Shown piece after piece: positions 17,498-26,219 of a stretch of 64,000 nt of DNA (its first letter is position 1; every line of letters begins with the position of its first letter). Below the pieces are notes generated by a model. The model did not search any database and was not told the DNA's origin. It saw nothing but the letters and a program-made list of their open reading frames with translations. A program made the translations under genes and the position numbers. Source of the DNA: Myroides phaeus (lineage in GTDB: Bacteria > Bacteroidota > Bacteroidia > Flavobacteriales > Flavobacteriaceae); assembly GCF_900099675.1 (NCBI RefSeq), contig NZ_FNDQ01000011.1, forward strand, positions 42,581-106,580. Direction: 5' to 3'.

Positions 17498-19765
17498 ATG
17501 CTAAGCAAAGCGAGAAAATTCACAGATAATTCCCACCTTGGCGATTCCCTAAAAATTACAATATCGGCTGTTGTCCCTTTCCTTATTCTAATGCCTTATA
17601 AGGAGTTTAACTGGGCATTTGCAGCTGCCATTGGAGCTATGCTTACCGCCCCCGTGGATATACCCAGTAATATAAAAGACAAAACTGTCGGACTTCTTGT
17701 TGGTGCGTTTACTGTACCAGCGGTTACTCTTACGCTGTCTTTAACGCACGGACACTGGTATTTTTACCCCATTTTCGTTTTTATTTTGTTCTCCCTAAGT
17801 ATGATTTCTGTCTATGGACACAGGGCAAATATGTTATCATTTACCGGATTATTAGCAGCCAGTTTAGGATTAGCACACGATTATACGGGAACTGCTTTAT
17901 GGATGCATTGTTTGATGTTGCTCTTAGGGGGATTACTCTACTTGGTTGTAGCTGTTATTTTCTATTATGCAAGACCACGTAGGTATGCTGTGTTACAGAC
18001 TTCTGAATGTATGGAGCTAACGGCAGATTACCTTAAACACAGAGCAAAACTTTGGGACAAGGAGGCAAATACTGAAAAAATAACTGAGGAACAACTTAAT
18101 ATTCAGGTTCAACTAAATGAGGTACATGAAAACTTACGTGAATATTTGGTACGAAACAAAGCTAATACAGGTAACTCCTCAAATAACAGGCGTCTGTTAG
18201 TTGCTTTTTCTTCTTTAGTGGAAATTTTAGAAATTGCTGTTTCTACTTCTTTTGAACATAAAAAATTACATAAGCTTTTTGAAGAACGCCTTGATATTAT
18301 AACTGATTATCAGCAGTTAGCTTACCACTTCGCTGACACAATTGAGGTTATTGGTACTACATTGAATATGGGGGGTAAATACACCCCAAAGCACGATTTA
18401 ACTTCTGAGTTTACTAACTTACAAGCTAAATTAAGTGAGTTTGTCAAAAGTGATAATTCTTCTGATATGATGGAGGCTGTTTTGATGTTTTCAAACGTTT
18501 TACACTATGCTGAAAACCAGATCATCAAAATTCATACTCTTGAAAAAACGCTTACTGAAAAGGCATTCTCAATGGATGTAGAAAATAAGTTTAAAGATTT
18601 AGAAAAGTTCCTTACGCCGGTTCACTATCGCTGGGAAACACTTAGAGAGAACTTGAACTTTACCTCTACTATCTTTAGACATGCTACACGTTTAACAATC
18701 ACAATTTTAGTGGGATTAATAATCAGTAATATCTTTAACTTACTAAATGGTTATTGGATTTTACTGACTATTGTGGTAATTATGCGCCCTGGTTTTGGAC
18801 TGACGAAACAGCGTTCTTTTGAGCGTGTTATCGGTACTGTACTTGGTGGTTTATTGGCTTTTGGATTGTTATACGTGATTGATAATGTAACTGTCATTGC
18901 TTATATAACAGTAATTACAATGATTATTGGCTACTGGTTTTCACATACCGATTACAAAGTTGGAGTTACTTTCATTACAATGTATGTTGTCTTGATTTAC
19001 GGAATATTAACGCCGAATTTCATGGACTTGCTTATTTTTAGGGTGATTGATACCTTAATCGGTGCTTTGCTTGCCTTTGGAGCTAACTATTTATTGTGGC
19101 CATCTTGGGAGTTCTTAAACATTAATACGCATCTGTCTAAATCGCTTCAAGCTAATAGAGAGTATGTGAAAGAAATTACACTTTATTATAATGAAAAGGG
19201 AGAGGTAACATTACCTTATAAAATAGCGAGAAAATACGCATTTATTGAGATAGGAAACTTAATGGCATCGTTTCAACGTATGATTCAAGAACCAAAGTCT
19301 AAACAAAAATTTAGAACTGAATTATATGAGTTGGCTGTATTAAACCACACTTTCTTATCTACTGCGGCATCAATAGGTATTTACGTGCAATCGCGTACGA
19401 CTACCAAAGCTTCTGAAGCATTTAATATCGTAATGGACTACATCGACAATAATTTAAAACAGACAATAGACTTGTTAAGTGATGCTAATACTAATAAGGA
19501 AATTAATATTATTGAAAGACCTGAAAACTTTAATGTTAGTGTTACTTACTTAAAAAATTTACGTGAATATGAATTGAAGAAGTCCTATTCAGATGATAAA
19601 CAAATTCAGAATCTGATGGAAGAATCTATCTTGGTAATTGAACAGTTGATTTGGCTTTCTAATTTGTCAGAAAAGATATTTAAAATTACAGCGAGTATAG
19701 CTGAACAAAAGAAAATGGAGGACCCTAATAGATTGATGTCCTTAAGAAAAAAAATCCTTCCATAA
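17498..19765 (+). CDS. FUSC-family inner-membrane protein (YccS/YhfK-like)
   Basis: 755 residues arranged as two membrane-helix clusters (about residues 20-165 and 395-540), each followed by a long cytoplasmic helical region. The second cluster has the fusaric-acid-resistance-type core RPGFGLTKQRSFERVIGTVLGG. The family includes aromatic-acid and fusaric-acid exporters and YccS of unknown substrate. No adjacent HlyD or outer-membrane partner exists, so the substrate remains unknown. The stop codon lies inside a hairpin that also terminates the converging dehydrogenase gene. Confidence 0.85.
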   Translation: MLSKARKFTDNSHLGDSLKITISAVVPFLILMPYKEFNWAFAAAIGAMLTAPVDIPSNIKDKTVGLLVGAFTVPAVTLTLSLTHGHWYFYPIFVFILFSLSMISVYGHRANMLSFTGLLAASLGLAHDYTGTALWMHCLMLLLGGLLYLVVAVIFYYARPRRYAVLQTSECMELTADYLKHRAKLWDKEANTEKITEEQLNIQVQLNEVHENLREYLVRNKANTGNSSNNRRLLVAFSSLVEILEIAVSTSFEHKKLHKLFEERLDIITDYQQLAYHFADTIEVIGTTLNMGGKYTPKHDLTSEFTNLQAKLSEFVKSDNSSDMMEAVLMFSNVLHYAENQIIKIHTLEKTLTEKAFSMDVENKFKDLEKFLTPVHYRWETLRENLNFTSTIFRHATRLTITILVGLIISNIFNLLNGYWILLTIVVIMRPGFGLTKQRSFERVIGTVLGGLLAFGLLYVIDNVTVIAYITVITMIIGYWFSHTDYKVGVTFITMYVVLIYGILTPNFMDLLIFRVIDTLIGALLAFGANYLLWPSWEFLNINTHLSKSLQANREYVKEITLYYNEKGEVTLPYKIARKYAFIEIGNLMASFQRMIQEPKSKQKFRTELYELAVLNHTFLSTAASIGIYVQSRTTTKASEAFNIVMDYIDNNLKQTIDLLSDANTNKEINIIERPENFNVSVTYLKNLREYELKKSYSDDKQIQNLMEESILVIEQLIWLSNLSEKIFKITASIAEQKKMEDPNRLMSLRKKILP

Positions 19766-19780
19766 TGGAAGGATTTTTTT
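19747..19780. terminator. Bidirectional terminator overlapping the FUSC stop codon
   Basis: AAAAAAATCCTTCCA/TGGAAGGATTTTTTT with loop TAA; the loop TAA is the stop codon of the FUSC gene (19763-19765). Confidence 0.85.
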
Positions 19781-19781
19781 A

Positions 19782-20990
19782 TTACTCTTTACCATCTACA
19801 TAATCTTGTAGGTAGTCAAAACGTTCTGTAAGTTTTTTGTCCTTTACAATCGTTGCTCTTTTTAATACTTGGTCTTTATCTCCATTAAAAAAAGCTGGCA
19901 TAATCTCTTCAACAAATACTTCACCAAAGCCTTCGCTTGCGTCTTTAGGAAGCTCTGTAGGCAAGTTATCAATTGCCATTACAGTTATTGCTGCAGGATG
20001 GTCAAACTCCACCTCTTCACCTTGTCTTGGATGATACCCATAAAAAGGTTCAGCAATCGTAGATGCTCTCAAAGTAGATTCAATCGGTCCTTGGTCTACA
20101 TCACAAGAAATATCACCAATAAGTTTAATCTGATTTTTAGGAGAGTTAAGCATTTCTTTTGTCAAAATCACAGGAGATCCTGTTTTGTGAAAATGCCCAG
20201 TCATAAGAATATCAGCAACTTGAGAAAACTTCTCAAAATCACTCGTGTACAACTCCGGATTGTCGTAAAAATCTTGTTTACTACCTTCTGTACCATCTAT
20301 TCTCTTGTAATAGTCTGTTACACCAATTTGCGTATACACAGGTCTATCGTATTTCTGTGTTAAGAAGTGTTCCACAGAAACCTTCTTCATCTTCATTCCG
20401 TCAAGGATTTCCATAACACCTTTTGCTACTTTTCCTTGTCCTGTCAATACAATTTTAATCGGAGGAAAGAATTGTTTTTTAAGACGAAATATCAAATCTT
20501 CTTTATGCAATAACGTCTCCGCTTTAGCAAGATTAAATAATTCGTATTTTAATCCAAATCCTCTTAGTGTGTTATAGGCACCAACGATTCCGGCATATCT
20601 ACCGAATCCTATAATTCTCGTGTTCTTCCCGTCTACAAATGTCTCGTGATCCATTAATGTAATGTTCTTCTCAATGCAAGCTTTTAAAAGCTCACGGTTA
20701 TGTTCTTGTTTTTTTATTGTATGCGAAAAAAAGACATAAGTTTTATTTGGAATGAGTGCGTCAACTGGAATTTCTTTTACCCCTAACAGCAAATCACAAT
20801 CAGACATATCGTCTGATAATTCAAAGCCACAAGCCTCGTACTGTTGGTCAGAAAAAACTCTGATATCGGAGCGTTCTATCTTAATAGTGAGGTCTTTATA
20901 GCGATCTAAAGCCTTTTTTACTTGATTAGGACAAAGCACAACTCTCTTATCCGGAGGGTTTTTCCGTTCTTTAATAATTCCTATTTTCAT
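19782..20990 (-). CDS. AlaDH/PNT-family NAD(P)-dependent dehydrogenase (saccharopine dehydrogenase-like)
   Basis: 402 residues. The N-terminal AlaDH/PNT domain begins KIGIIKERKNPPDKRVVLCP; RIIGFGRYAGIVGAYNTLRGFGLK lies near residue 125, and a nucleotide-binding segment PIKIVLTGQGKVAKGVMEIL near 178. The overall shape is closer to lysine-forming saccharopine dehydrogenase relatives than to classic alanine dehydrogenase. Substrate is not certain. It converges on the FUSC gene and is monocistronic. Confidence 0.75.
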   Translation of the reverse strand: MKIGIIKERKNPPDKRVVLCPNQVKKALDRYKDLTIKIERSDIRVFSDQQYEACGFELSDDMSDCDLLLGVKEIPVDALIPNKTYVFFSHTIKKQEHNRELLKACIEKNITLMDHETFVDGKNTRIIGFGRYAGIVGAYNTLRGFGLKYELFNLAKAETLLHKEDLIFRLKKQFFPPIKIVLTGQGKVAKGVMEILDGMKMKKVSVEHFLTQKYDRPVYTQIGVTDYYKRIDGTEGSKQDFYDNPELYTSDFEKFSQVADILMTGHFHKTGSPVILTKEMLNSPKNQIKLIGDISCDVDQGPIESTLRASTIAEPFYGYHPRQGEEVEFDHPAAITVMAIDNLPTELPKDASEGFGEVFVEEIMPAFFNGDKDQVLKRATIVKDKKLTERFDYLQDYVDGKE

Positions 20991-21119
20991 AATAAATAGT
21001 TTGGTTAGTTATAGTTTATTTGTTTGGTTTTGGGTTAGAAATTCAAATATAGAATTATTTCTGACTTGTACAAAAAAGTAGAAAGAAAATGACAATAGTT
21101 AAAACATTATTAAGAATCT

Positions 21120-21150
21120 TTTGAAGAAAACAAATATTGTTGTACTTTTG
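21120..21150 (+). promoter_or_regulatory. Promoter of ssrA (tmRNA)
   Basis: TTTG (21120-21123), 19-base spacer, TACTTTTG (21143-21150): an exact Bacteroidota consensus promoter, with a predicted start a few bases downstream and the mature 5' end at 21179. Confidence 0.85.
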
Positions 21151-21178
21151 CAACAAGTTACTAAACTAAGTAAACAAT

Positions 21179-21574
21179 GGGGTCGATCGGTATTGACAGC
21201 GAGTGGAATTAGTTAGTAAGCACGTCGAGCGTTGTTATGTAGCTCGTAAATATCATGTAACGAACTTTTTAAACGGCGAAAATAATTACGCTTTAGCTGC
21301 TTAATCTGAATTATAGTAAGATTTGCCTTTAGTTCCCACCAGGTGGGAGAGCTAGATTCCTCTTAAGAGCCTTGGTTTATGGCGCTTTGTCCAGAGGAAC
21401 CGTAAAGTAAACCTAGACCTACGAGCGTCTCGTACATAGGTTGACATCTTAGAGACTAAGTTGTGAGTGGCTGTTTCTTGCCAAGCTCACAATCGAAAAT
21501 TTAATAAGGAACTAAGCGTGTAGAAAGCTTCCTGATTGCTTGTTTGGACCCGAGTTCGATTCTCGGCGACTCCA
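21179..21574 (+). ncRNA. ssrA: Transfer-messenger RNA (tmRNA)
   Basis: The tRNA-like ends pair as GGGGTCG (21179-21185) with CGACTCC near 21567-21573; a T-arm GTTCGAT and discriminator A follow, and CCA is not encoded. The tag reading frame GENNYALAA ends in TAA (codons 21275-21304), giving the typical hydrophobic Bacteroidota degradation tag ending ALAA. It rescues stalled ribosomes with SmpB. Length about 396 nt is normal. A consensus promoter precedes it and a hairpin terminator follows. Confidence 0.96.
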
Positions 21575-21586
21575 CAGAAAAAAAAC

Positions 21587-21617
21587 AACCCCTTGATAAT
21601 CAAGGGGTTATTTTTTT
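21587..21617 (+). terminator. Terminator of ssrA
   Basis: 10-bp perfect stem AACCCCTTGA/TCAAGGGGTT with loop TAA, followed by a T-run. Confidence 0.9.
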
Positions 21618-21904
21618 AACCATACTTTTTTGTATAGTTTTTGTATAGATTCTATTTTTTATCCGATACTTTTAAAAACTTATTTGCATTATGTCTTTAC
21701 TATATACCTTAAGAAGGTATATTATAATTTGTGGAGTCGCCGAGAGTTGTAGCTATTACAGATAGACTACTAATCAAGCTACTCACCTCTGTTTTAAACA
21801 ATTAATCACCTAATTTAAATAACCTATACTATAAGTAGCTTTTCAACTTAAATACCCTACTCTGTTGTTTTACATATTTTCAAGTTACAGATTTAAAATT
21901 TACT
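21618..21904. other. Gene-free stretch with an inverted copy of the ssrA 3' end
   Basis: At 21730-21745 there is an exact 16-base inverted copy of the last bases of ssrA (TCTCGGCGACTCCACA, 21561-21576). Just before it, at about 21702-21720, is a perfect palindrome TATACCTTAAGAAGGTATA. The 3' end of ssrA is a common integration site, so this may be scar tissue of a lost element. No reading frame is evident. Confidence 0.6.
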
Positions 21905-21912
21905 TACTTTTG
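21905..21912 (+). promoter_or_regulatory. -7 box of the small lipoprotein gene
   Basis: TACTTTTG, matching TAnnTTTG, 68 bases before the ATG at 21981. Confidence 0.5.
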
Positions 21913-21980
21913 TTTCTATATATGAGATACCCTAATAAAAATGCGTCATTCTTATATTCTTAAACATAAATAAAATAGCT

Positions 21981-22214
21981 ATGAAAGTAATAAATAAAAT
22001 CAGTATTACACTTCTAACTACACTGTTACTTGCGTCATGTTCAGTACAGGTTAAATCACATAAGAACCACAAACATCAACACGGAAAAGTAAAATCAAAT
22101 GGAAATCAAGGTATGCCTCCTGGACAAGTAAAAAAAGTAACGGGAACAAAATCAGCTAAAGAGTATGCTCCTGGACATAACAAAAGAAAACAATCGAAAA
22201 AGCATAAATATTAG
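21981..22214 (+). CDS. Small basic His-rich lipoprotein
   Basis: 77 residues. Lipobox LLASC (about residues 16-20) predicts a lipoprotein; the mature part is Lys/His-rich (SHKNHKHQHGK) and contains GMPPGQVKKVTGTKSAKEYAPGHNK, a motif seen in small secreted proteins of flavobacteria with no assigned role. The sharp basic character suggests contact with envelope polyanions, or metal binding through His; this is speculation. It has its own promoter and terminator. Confidence 0.75.
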   Translation: MKVINKISITLLTTLLLASCSVQVKSHKNHKHQHGKVKSNGNQGMPPGQVKKVTGTKSAKEYAPGHNKRKQSKKHKY

Positions 22215-22223
22215 TAGATTATA

Positions 22224-22263
22224 AAACCAAGCCTAACTATTGAAAGTAGTTAGGCTTGGTTTT
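22224..22263 (+). terminator. Terminator with CTAACTA hairpin
   Basis: AAACCAAGCCTAACTA paired perfectly with TAGTTAGGCTTGGTTT. The CAAGCCTAACTA core recurs at 37271 and, as AAGCCTAACTA, at 38372. Confidence 0.85.
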
Positions 22264-22304
22264 GGGGTAACTCACAATCACTTAAGACAAGATAAAAATT
22301 ATAT

Positions 22305-22312
22305 TATCTTTG
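22305..22312 (+). promoter_or_regulatory. -7 box of the candidate small RNA
   Basis: TATCTTTG matches TAnnTTTG and ends four bases before the first base of the predicted 5' hairpin at 22317. Confidence 0.6.
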
Positions 22313-22316
22313 TCTT

Positions 22317-22384
22317 ATAGAGGGACAGGATAATGCCTCCCACTATGCTATAGCATTCTTAATAAATTAAGAATGCTTTTTTTA
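22317..22384 (+). ncRNA. Candidate structured small RNA of about 68 nt
   Basis: A 5' hairpin pairs ATAG-GGG-AGG (22317-22329) with CCT-CCC-CTAT (22336-22346), with one A/A mismatch, a two-base bulge and loop ATAATG. It is followed by a perfect 11-bp terminator stem GCATTCTTAAT/ATTAAGAATGC (22353-22376) and seven T residues. A -7 box sits exactly where needed. No start codon plus frame of any length is inside. I do not recognise the family; a leader of a longer transcript is less likely because of the terminator. Confidence 0.6.
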
Positions 22385-22769
22385 TTCCAAAAACAGGCGA
22401 TAACCCATTTGTATTTAAAATATATTATCCTATGCAATACATCTTTATTTTAATTTTTTGCTACTCTTTTGAAAAACTAATTACCTTAAATTACTACCCT
22501 ATCATGACACAATAAAAGCAGACTTTTTTACATAAAAAATAATCTGAATACACATTTTTAACACTTATTATTTACCGCAAGAGCAAAAATACCCAAAAAC
22601 CAAATTCAGTAATATCATTATTTTAAATATAAAAAAAGATATAAGGTAGTTATTTATACAAAAAAAAGAATTTTAAGTATCTATTATCACAATTACACCA
22701 ATACAAAACGTTAAATAACTGAATATTAAACTTTTAAGATAAAAAACATCAAACTTTATAATTAAATAT
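22385..22769. other. AT-rich gene-free stretch
   Basis: Between the small RNA and the LuxR-type gene. Very AT-rich, with no reading frame or repeat that I can support. Confidence 0.5.
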
Positions 22770-22777
22770 TACATTTG
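22770..22777 (+). promoter_or_regulatory. -7 box of the membrane LuxR-type gene
   Basis: TACATTTG matches TAnnTTTG, 25 bases before the ATG at 22803. Confidence 0.5.
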
Positions 22778-22802
22778 AACACCTGACTCTAACACCTTAT
22801 AA

Positions 22803-24200
22803 ATGAAGCTTATTAATTTAAAAAAGTTAATGAACTCTATTTTGTTTATTGTAATATTAACTCAGTTTACTTATAGTGAAGCAAAAATATCAACTAATCT
22901 TCAACAACAAATAGAATCTTTAACTTATCGTCCTCTTAATGGCTCAACTAATTTAATGATAGCCATTGACTCGCTGAATAATACTTGGATCAAAGGTAAG
23001 TTTGAAAAGGAAAATATATACGCACCTATTATTTTTCAAATTCCTAATGCCCATATCTTTTCTTACGATATGTATATCTATAATAGAAATGATTTACACT
23101 ATATTGAGCCAAACTTAAATAGTAGAGACAATCTTGTTAGAAGCAGATATGCACAGTATTATATAATTACTGATAATCAAACATATTACTTAAATCTCCA
23201 TCAAAATACTATTGAAAATTTAAAAGTAATTGCCACAGAACGGAGTCTTTTTGCTGCATACGAAGCAAAGCAATTGTTGTACATCGGTTATTACTATGGT
23301 ATAGCAACACTTTCAATTATTATAAACTTTATTTTCTATTTTATTTTTAGAGATAAACGATTTCTTAGCTATACAGCTCTACAATTTTGCATCTTTGTCT
23401 CATTATTTTATGAAGATGGAATGATATATTATATTTCTAATGGCCAATTCCAAATGAAATATTTATTAGCTTGGAATGTTCCAATTACTTCTCTATTAGC
23501 TTGTCTTTTTACAGTTCATTTTTTAGATAGTAAAAAATATTTCAAACAATATAAAGTCATCTTTATTTCACTATTCTCTATTACTTTTTTAGCATCACTA
23601 ATATTCACTTTTTTCCCGCATCAATTTGTACTTGACTTAATTACTATTCTAAGCTTCATAAGTCCGTTTTTCTGTCTTATACTTGCAGCAACGCTAATTA
23701 AAAAAAATATATATGCGCGTTTTTTATTAATTTCTTTTGGAGTTATGATTCTTTTTGCAATTGGATTTGTTTTGTTTATGAATATAAATATGGAACAGTT
23801 TAGTTATTTTAATATTAATACTTTCCGTTTTGTAAGTGCTTTAGAAACTATAATTATAACTTTTGCAATTATTTATAGAGTAAAAGACCTTCAAGATTTA
23901 AATCAAATTTATAGAGAAGAAATTGATAATTACTTAATTGTACTTGATAGAAAATCTGAAGAAATAAAAAATAAAAAACAAATAAGTCCATTAGATTCCC
24001 TCAAAATAAAATATAATCTAACAAATAGAGAAACAGAAGTTCTAACCTGTTTATGGGAAGGAATGAGCAATATCCAAATCTCTGAAAAACTTTTCATATC
24101 TGTTAGTACAGTCAAGTATCATGTCAAAAATCTTTATACAAAGCTTGAAATAAACAATCGCTCTGAAGCATTGTATTTAAAAAAAACATATTCAAAATAA
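22803..24200 (+). CDS. Membrane-bound 7TM sensor with C-terminal LuxR-type DNA-binding domain
   Basis: 465 residues in three parts: signal peptide and periplasmic beta-rich domain (about 25-150, resembling the extracellular domain of 7TMR-DISM proteins), about seven membrane helices (about 160-365), then a short coiled linker and a GerE/LuxR helix-turn-helix (about 405-462: LTNRETEVLTCLWEGMSNIQISEKLFISVSTVKYHVKNLYTKL). It may be a one-component regulator that senses outside and binds DNA while membrane-anchored. It lies next to the T9SS surface operon (convergent), but a regulatory link is only a guess. Confidence 0.85.
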   Translation: MKLINLKKLMNSILFIVILTQFTYSEAKISTNLQQQIESLTYRPLNGSTNLMIAIDSLNNTWIKGKFEKENIYAPIIFQIPNAHIFSYDMYIYNRNDLHYIEPNLNSRDNLVRSRYAQYYIITDNQTYYLNLHQNTIENLKVIATERSLFAAYEAKQLLYIGYYYGIATLSIIINFIFYFIFRDKRFLSYTALQFCIFVSLFYEDGMIYYISNGQFQMKYLLAWNVPITSLLACLFTVHFLDSKKYFKQYKVIFISLFSITFLASLIFTFFPHQFVLDLITILSFISPFFCLILAATLIKKNIYARFLLISFGVMILFAIGFVLFMNINMEQFSYFNINTFRFVSALETIIITFAIIYRVKDLQDLNQIYREEIDNYLIVLDRKSEEIKNKKQISPLDSLKIKYNLTNRETEVLTCLWEGMSNIQISEKLFISVSTVKYHVKNLYTKLEINNRSEALYLKKTYSK

Positions 24201-24232
24201 GAAAGAGTGCCTTTTGCACTCTTTCTCTTTCT
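24201..24232 (+). terminator. Terminator of the membrane LuxR-type gene
   Basis: GAAAGAGTGC/GCACTCTTTC stem with loop CTTTT immediately after the stop codon, followed by TCTTTCTT. Confidence 0.75.
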
Positions 24233-24297
24233 TAGTGATTTTTATTAAAATATACTTGCAGCTAAGAAATGGGGATATTATTGGCTGTTGTTTATTA

Positions 24298-26211
24298 CTA
24301 TTTTATAATCTTAAATTCACTTCGTCTATTAATTGCATGTTTTTCATTTGAACATGGAACATTATCTCTGCATTCATTAAGAAGTTCAGACTCTCCTACT
24401 CCTTTATAGGTAACACGCTTTTTATCAACTCCGTTTGTAATTAACCAATTGGCTGTTTCCAAAGCCCTTTTACTTGATAAGTTTAAATTGTAAGCTTGAG
24501 TACCACGACTATCAGTATGCGAACGAATCTCTATTGTAACGTCTTTGTAAGTATCTAATACTTGTAGAATCTTGTTTAAAGTTGCTATAGACTCAGAGCG
24601 TATAAATGCTTTATCAAAATTAAAATAGATCGGATCAATTATAATGTCTTTCCACTTATCATTATTTATCTGTTTAAGTAAGAAGTCTTGCTTAACAATA
24701 CTTGAATATTCATTAAACTTTAGTAACACATTTTTAGGTTCATACCCTTCTGATTCGACTAAAATATCATACTCTTCACCACATAATAAATTGTCTGTAT
24801 AAAAGTTACCTACTCCATCTGTCAGTAATTTAAATTCTTGTTCTTCTCCCTTTATTTTGATTGTACTTTTACTTATACCTTCAAGTGTTTGTTCATTCTT
24901 AACTTGCCCTAACAATTCAGTAATACAAAGCGAATATATATATATATTATCCGATTTAAACTTATCATTAGGTCGATTTGAACTAATGTATCCAGTAGTT
25001 TTATTCAATTTAAAAAATGCGAAATCGTCGAATGCACTATTAAATTTTTCTCCTAAATTCTTAACTTCACCCAGTGCACCATTACTTAAGATATCCACCT
25101 CAAAAATATCTAAACCACCAAAACCAATTCGGCCATCTGATGAAAAATATAAGGCATCGTCTGTTATAAATGGGAATGTTTCTCTCTCACTTGTATTAAT
25201 TCCTTCTCCGAGATTCACAACTTGATTTACTGGAGTTAAATCCTGCAATTCTACTTTGTATAAATCTGATTCTCCAAATCCTCCAGGTCTATCTGAAGAA
25301 AAATATAAAAATTTCTCATCTGGAGATAAGCTTGGGTGAGCTGTATTAAAATTATCTGAGTTTATAGACAATTCTATCATATTTCCCCAAGTGCCATTTG
25401 CTAACTTTGACGCTTTGAAAATTTTTAACAAGGAAGTACCTTTCTTATTATATCGCCTCTTTCCTTTACGATTAAAGTTATTACTCGTAAAAAACATAGT
25501 ATTTCCATCTTTAGAAATTGCAACAGTTGACTGATTTACCAATTTCAACGCTGGTTCTAAGTCTACAGCCTCAACTTCTCCATTTGCCATTGTCCCTACT
25601 TCAAACAGACTTGTAAAAGGTTCTCTTGTCCATCTATCAAGTTTATTTCCCTTACTTTCCGATGACCTTGATGAGGTAAAAATAACACCTGCATTAGTTC
25701 CAAAAGCTCCATAATCAGAGAAATCACTATTAAAATCTACTATACTAAGCTTCACTTGTTTATTTTTCTCAAGAAGACTAATTTTTTGAGTGGCTTGCTC
25801 TTGATAATAGCTTCTTTGCTTTTCTGTAGCGTAATTATTTAGCCAAAACTGCATAATTTCCTCTGCCTCTTCAGTTTTTCCTACTGCTTTTAAAGTTTGA
25901 GTATATCTAAAGTAATACGGTCCATCAATTTCATCCTTGTTATTTGACTTAAACAATTCGTCATACCACTGATTCGCTTCAGGCAGTTTTGCATTAAAAT
26001 AGTAGGCATCTCCTAACTTTGCGTAGGTTTGAGAAGTTGCCTTTCCATTTTTCACAATTTTCATATATGTCTCTATAGCATCACTATAAGCATAGTTATC
26101 AAATTGTTTATTCCCTTTTCTGTCTTGTTTAATCTGTCCAAAAAAGACATATGGATTTACAATAAGAAAGACAATAAACAAACCAATATTAAGTAGTTTT
26201 TTGTTCATCAT
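24298..26211 (-). CDS. OmpA-family protein with PD40 propeller (PorE-like), T9SS-associated
   Basis: 637 residues, last gene of the surface operon. Order: signal peptide, TPR-like repeats (about 35-140), WD40-like PD40 beta-propeller (about 160-385, with repeated SPDEKFLYFSSDRPGGFGESDLY blocks), a carboxypeptidase-type Ig domain (about 405-490), and a C-terminal OmpA peptidoglycan-binding domain (about 520-637, TIEIRSHTDSRGTQAYNLNLSSKRA). This matches PorE-type proteins, which link T9SS or its substrates to peptidoglycan. It begins 8 bases after porP. Confidence 0.9.
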   Translation of the reverse strand: MMNKKLLNIGLFIVFLIVNPYVFFGQIKQDRKGNKQFDNYAYSDAIETYMKIVKNGKATSQTYAKLGDAYYFNAKLPEANQWYDELFKSNNKDEIDGPYYFRYTQTLKAVGKTEEAEEIMQFWLNNYATEKQRSYYQEQATQKISLLEKNKQVKLSIVDFNSDFSDYGAFGTNAGVIFTSSRSSESKGNKLDRWTREPFTSLFEVGTMANGEVEAVDLEPALKLVNQSTVAISKDGNTMFFTSNNFNRKGKRRYNKKGTSLLKIFKASKLANGTWGNMIELSINSDNFNTAHPSLSPDEKFLYFSSDRPGGFGESDLYKVELQDLTPVNQVVNLGEGINTSERETFPFITDDALYFSSDGRIGFGGLDIFEVDILSNGALGEVKNLGEKFNSAFDDFAFFKLNKTTGYISSNRPNDKFKSDNIYIYSLCITELLGQVKNEQTLEGISKSTIKIKGEEQEFKLLTDGVGNFYTDNLLCGEEYDILVESEGYEPKNVLLKFNEYSSIVKQDFLLKQINNDKWKDIIIDPIYFNFDKAFIRSESIATLNKILQVLDTYKDVTIEIRSHTDSRGTQAYNLNLSSKRALETANWLITNGVDKKRVTYKGVGESELLNECRDNVPCSNEKHAINRRSEFKIIK

Positions 26212-26219
26212 AATTACCT

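Noticed and set aside
22317..22384. Fluoride or preQ1 riboswitch
   Set aside because: Size and terminator are suggestive, but the conserved bases of these riboswitches are not present and no gene follows closely.
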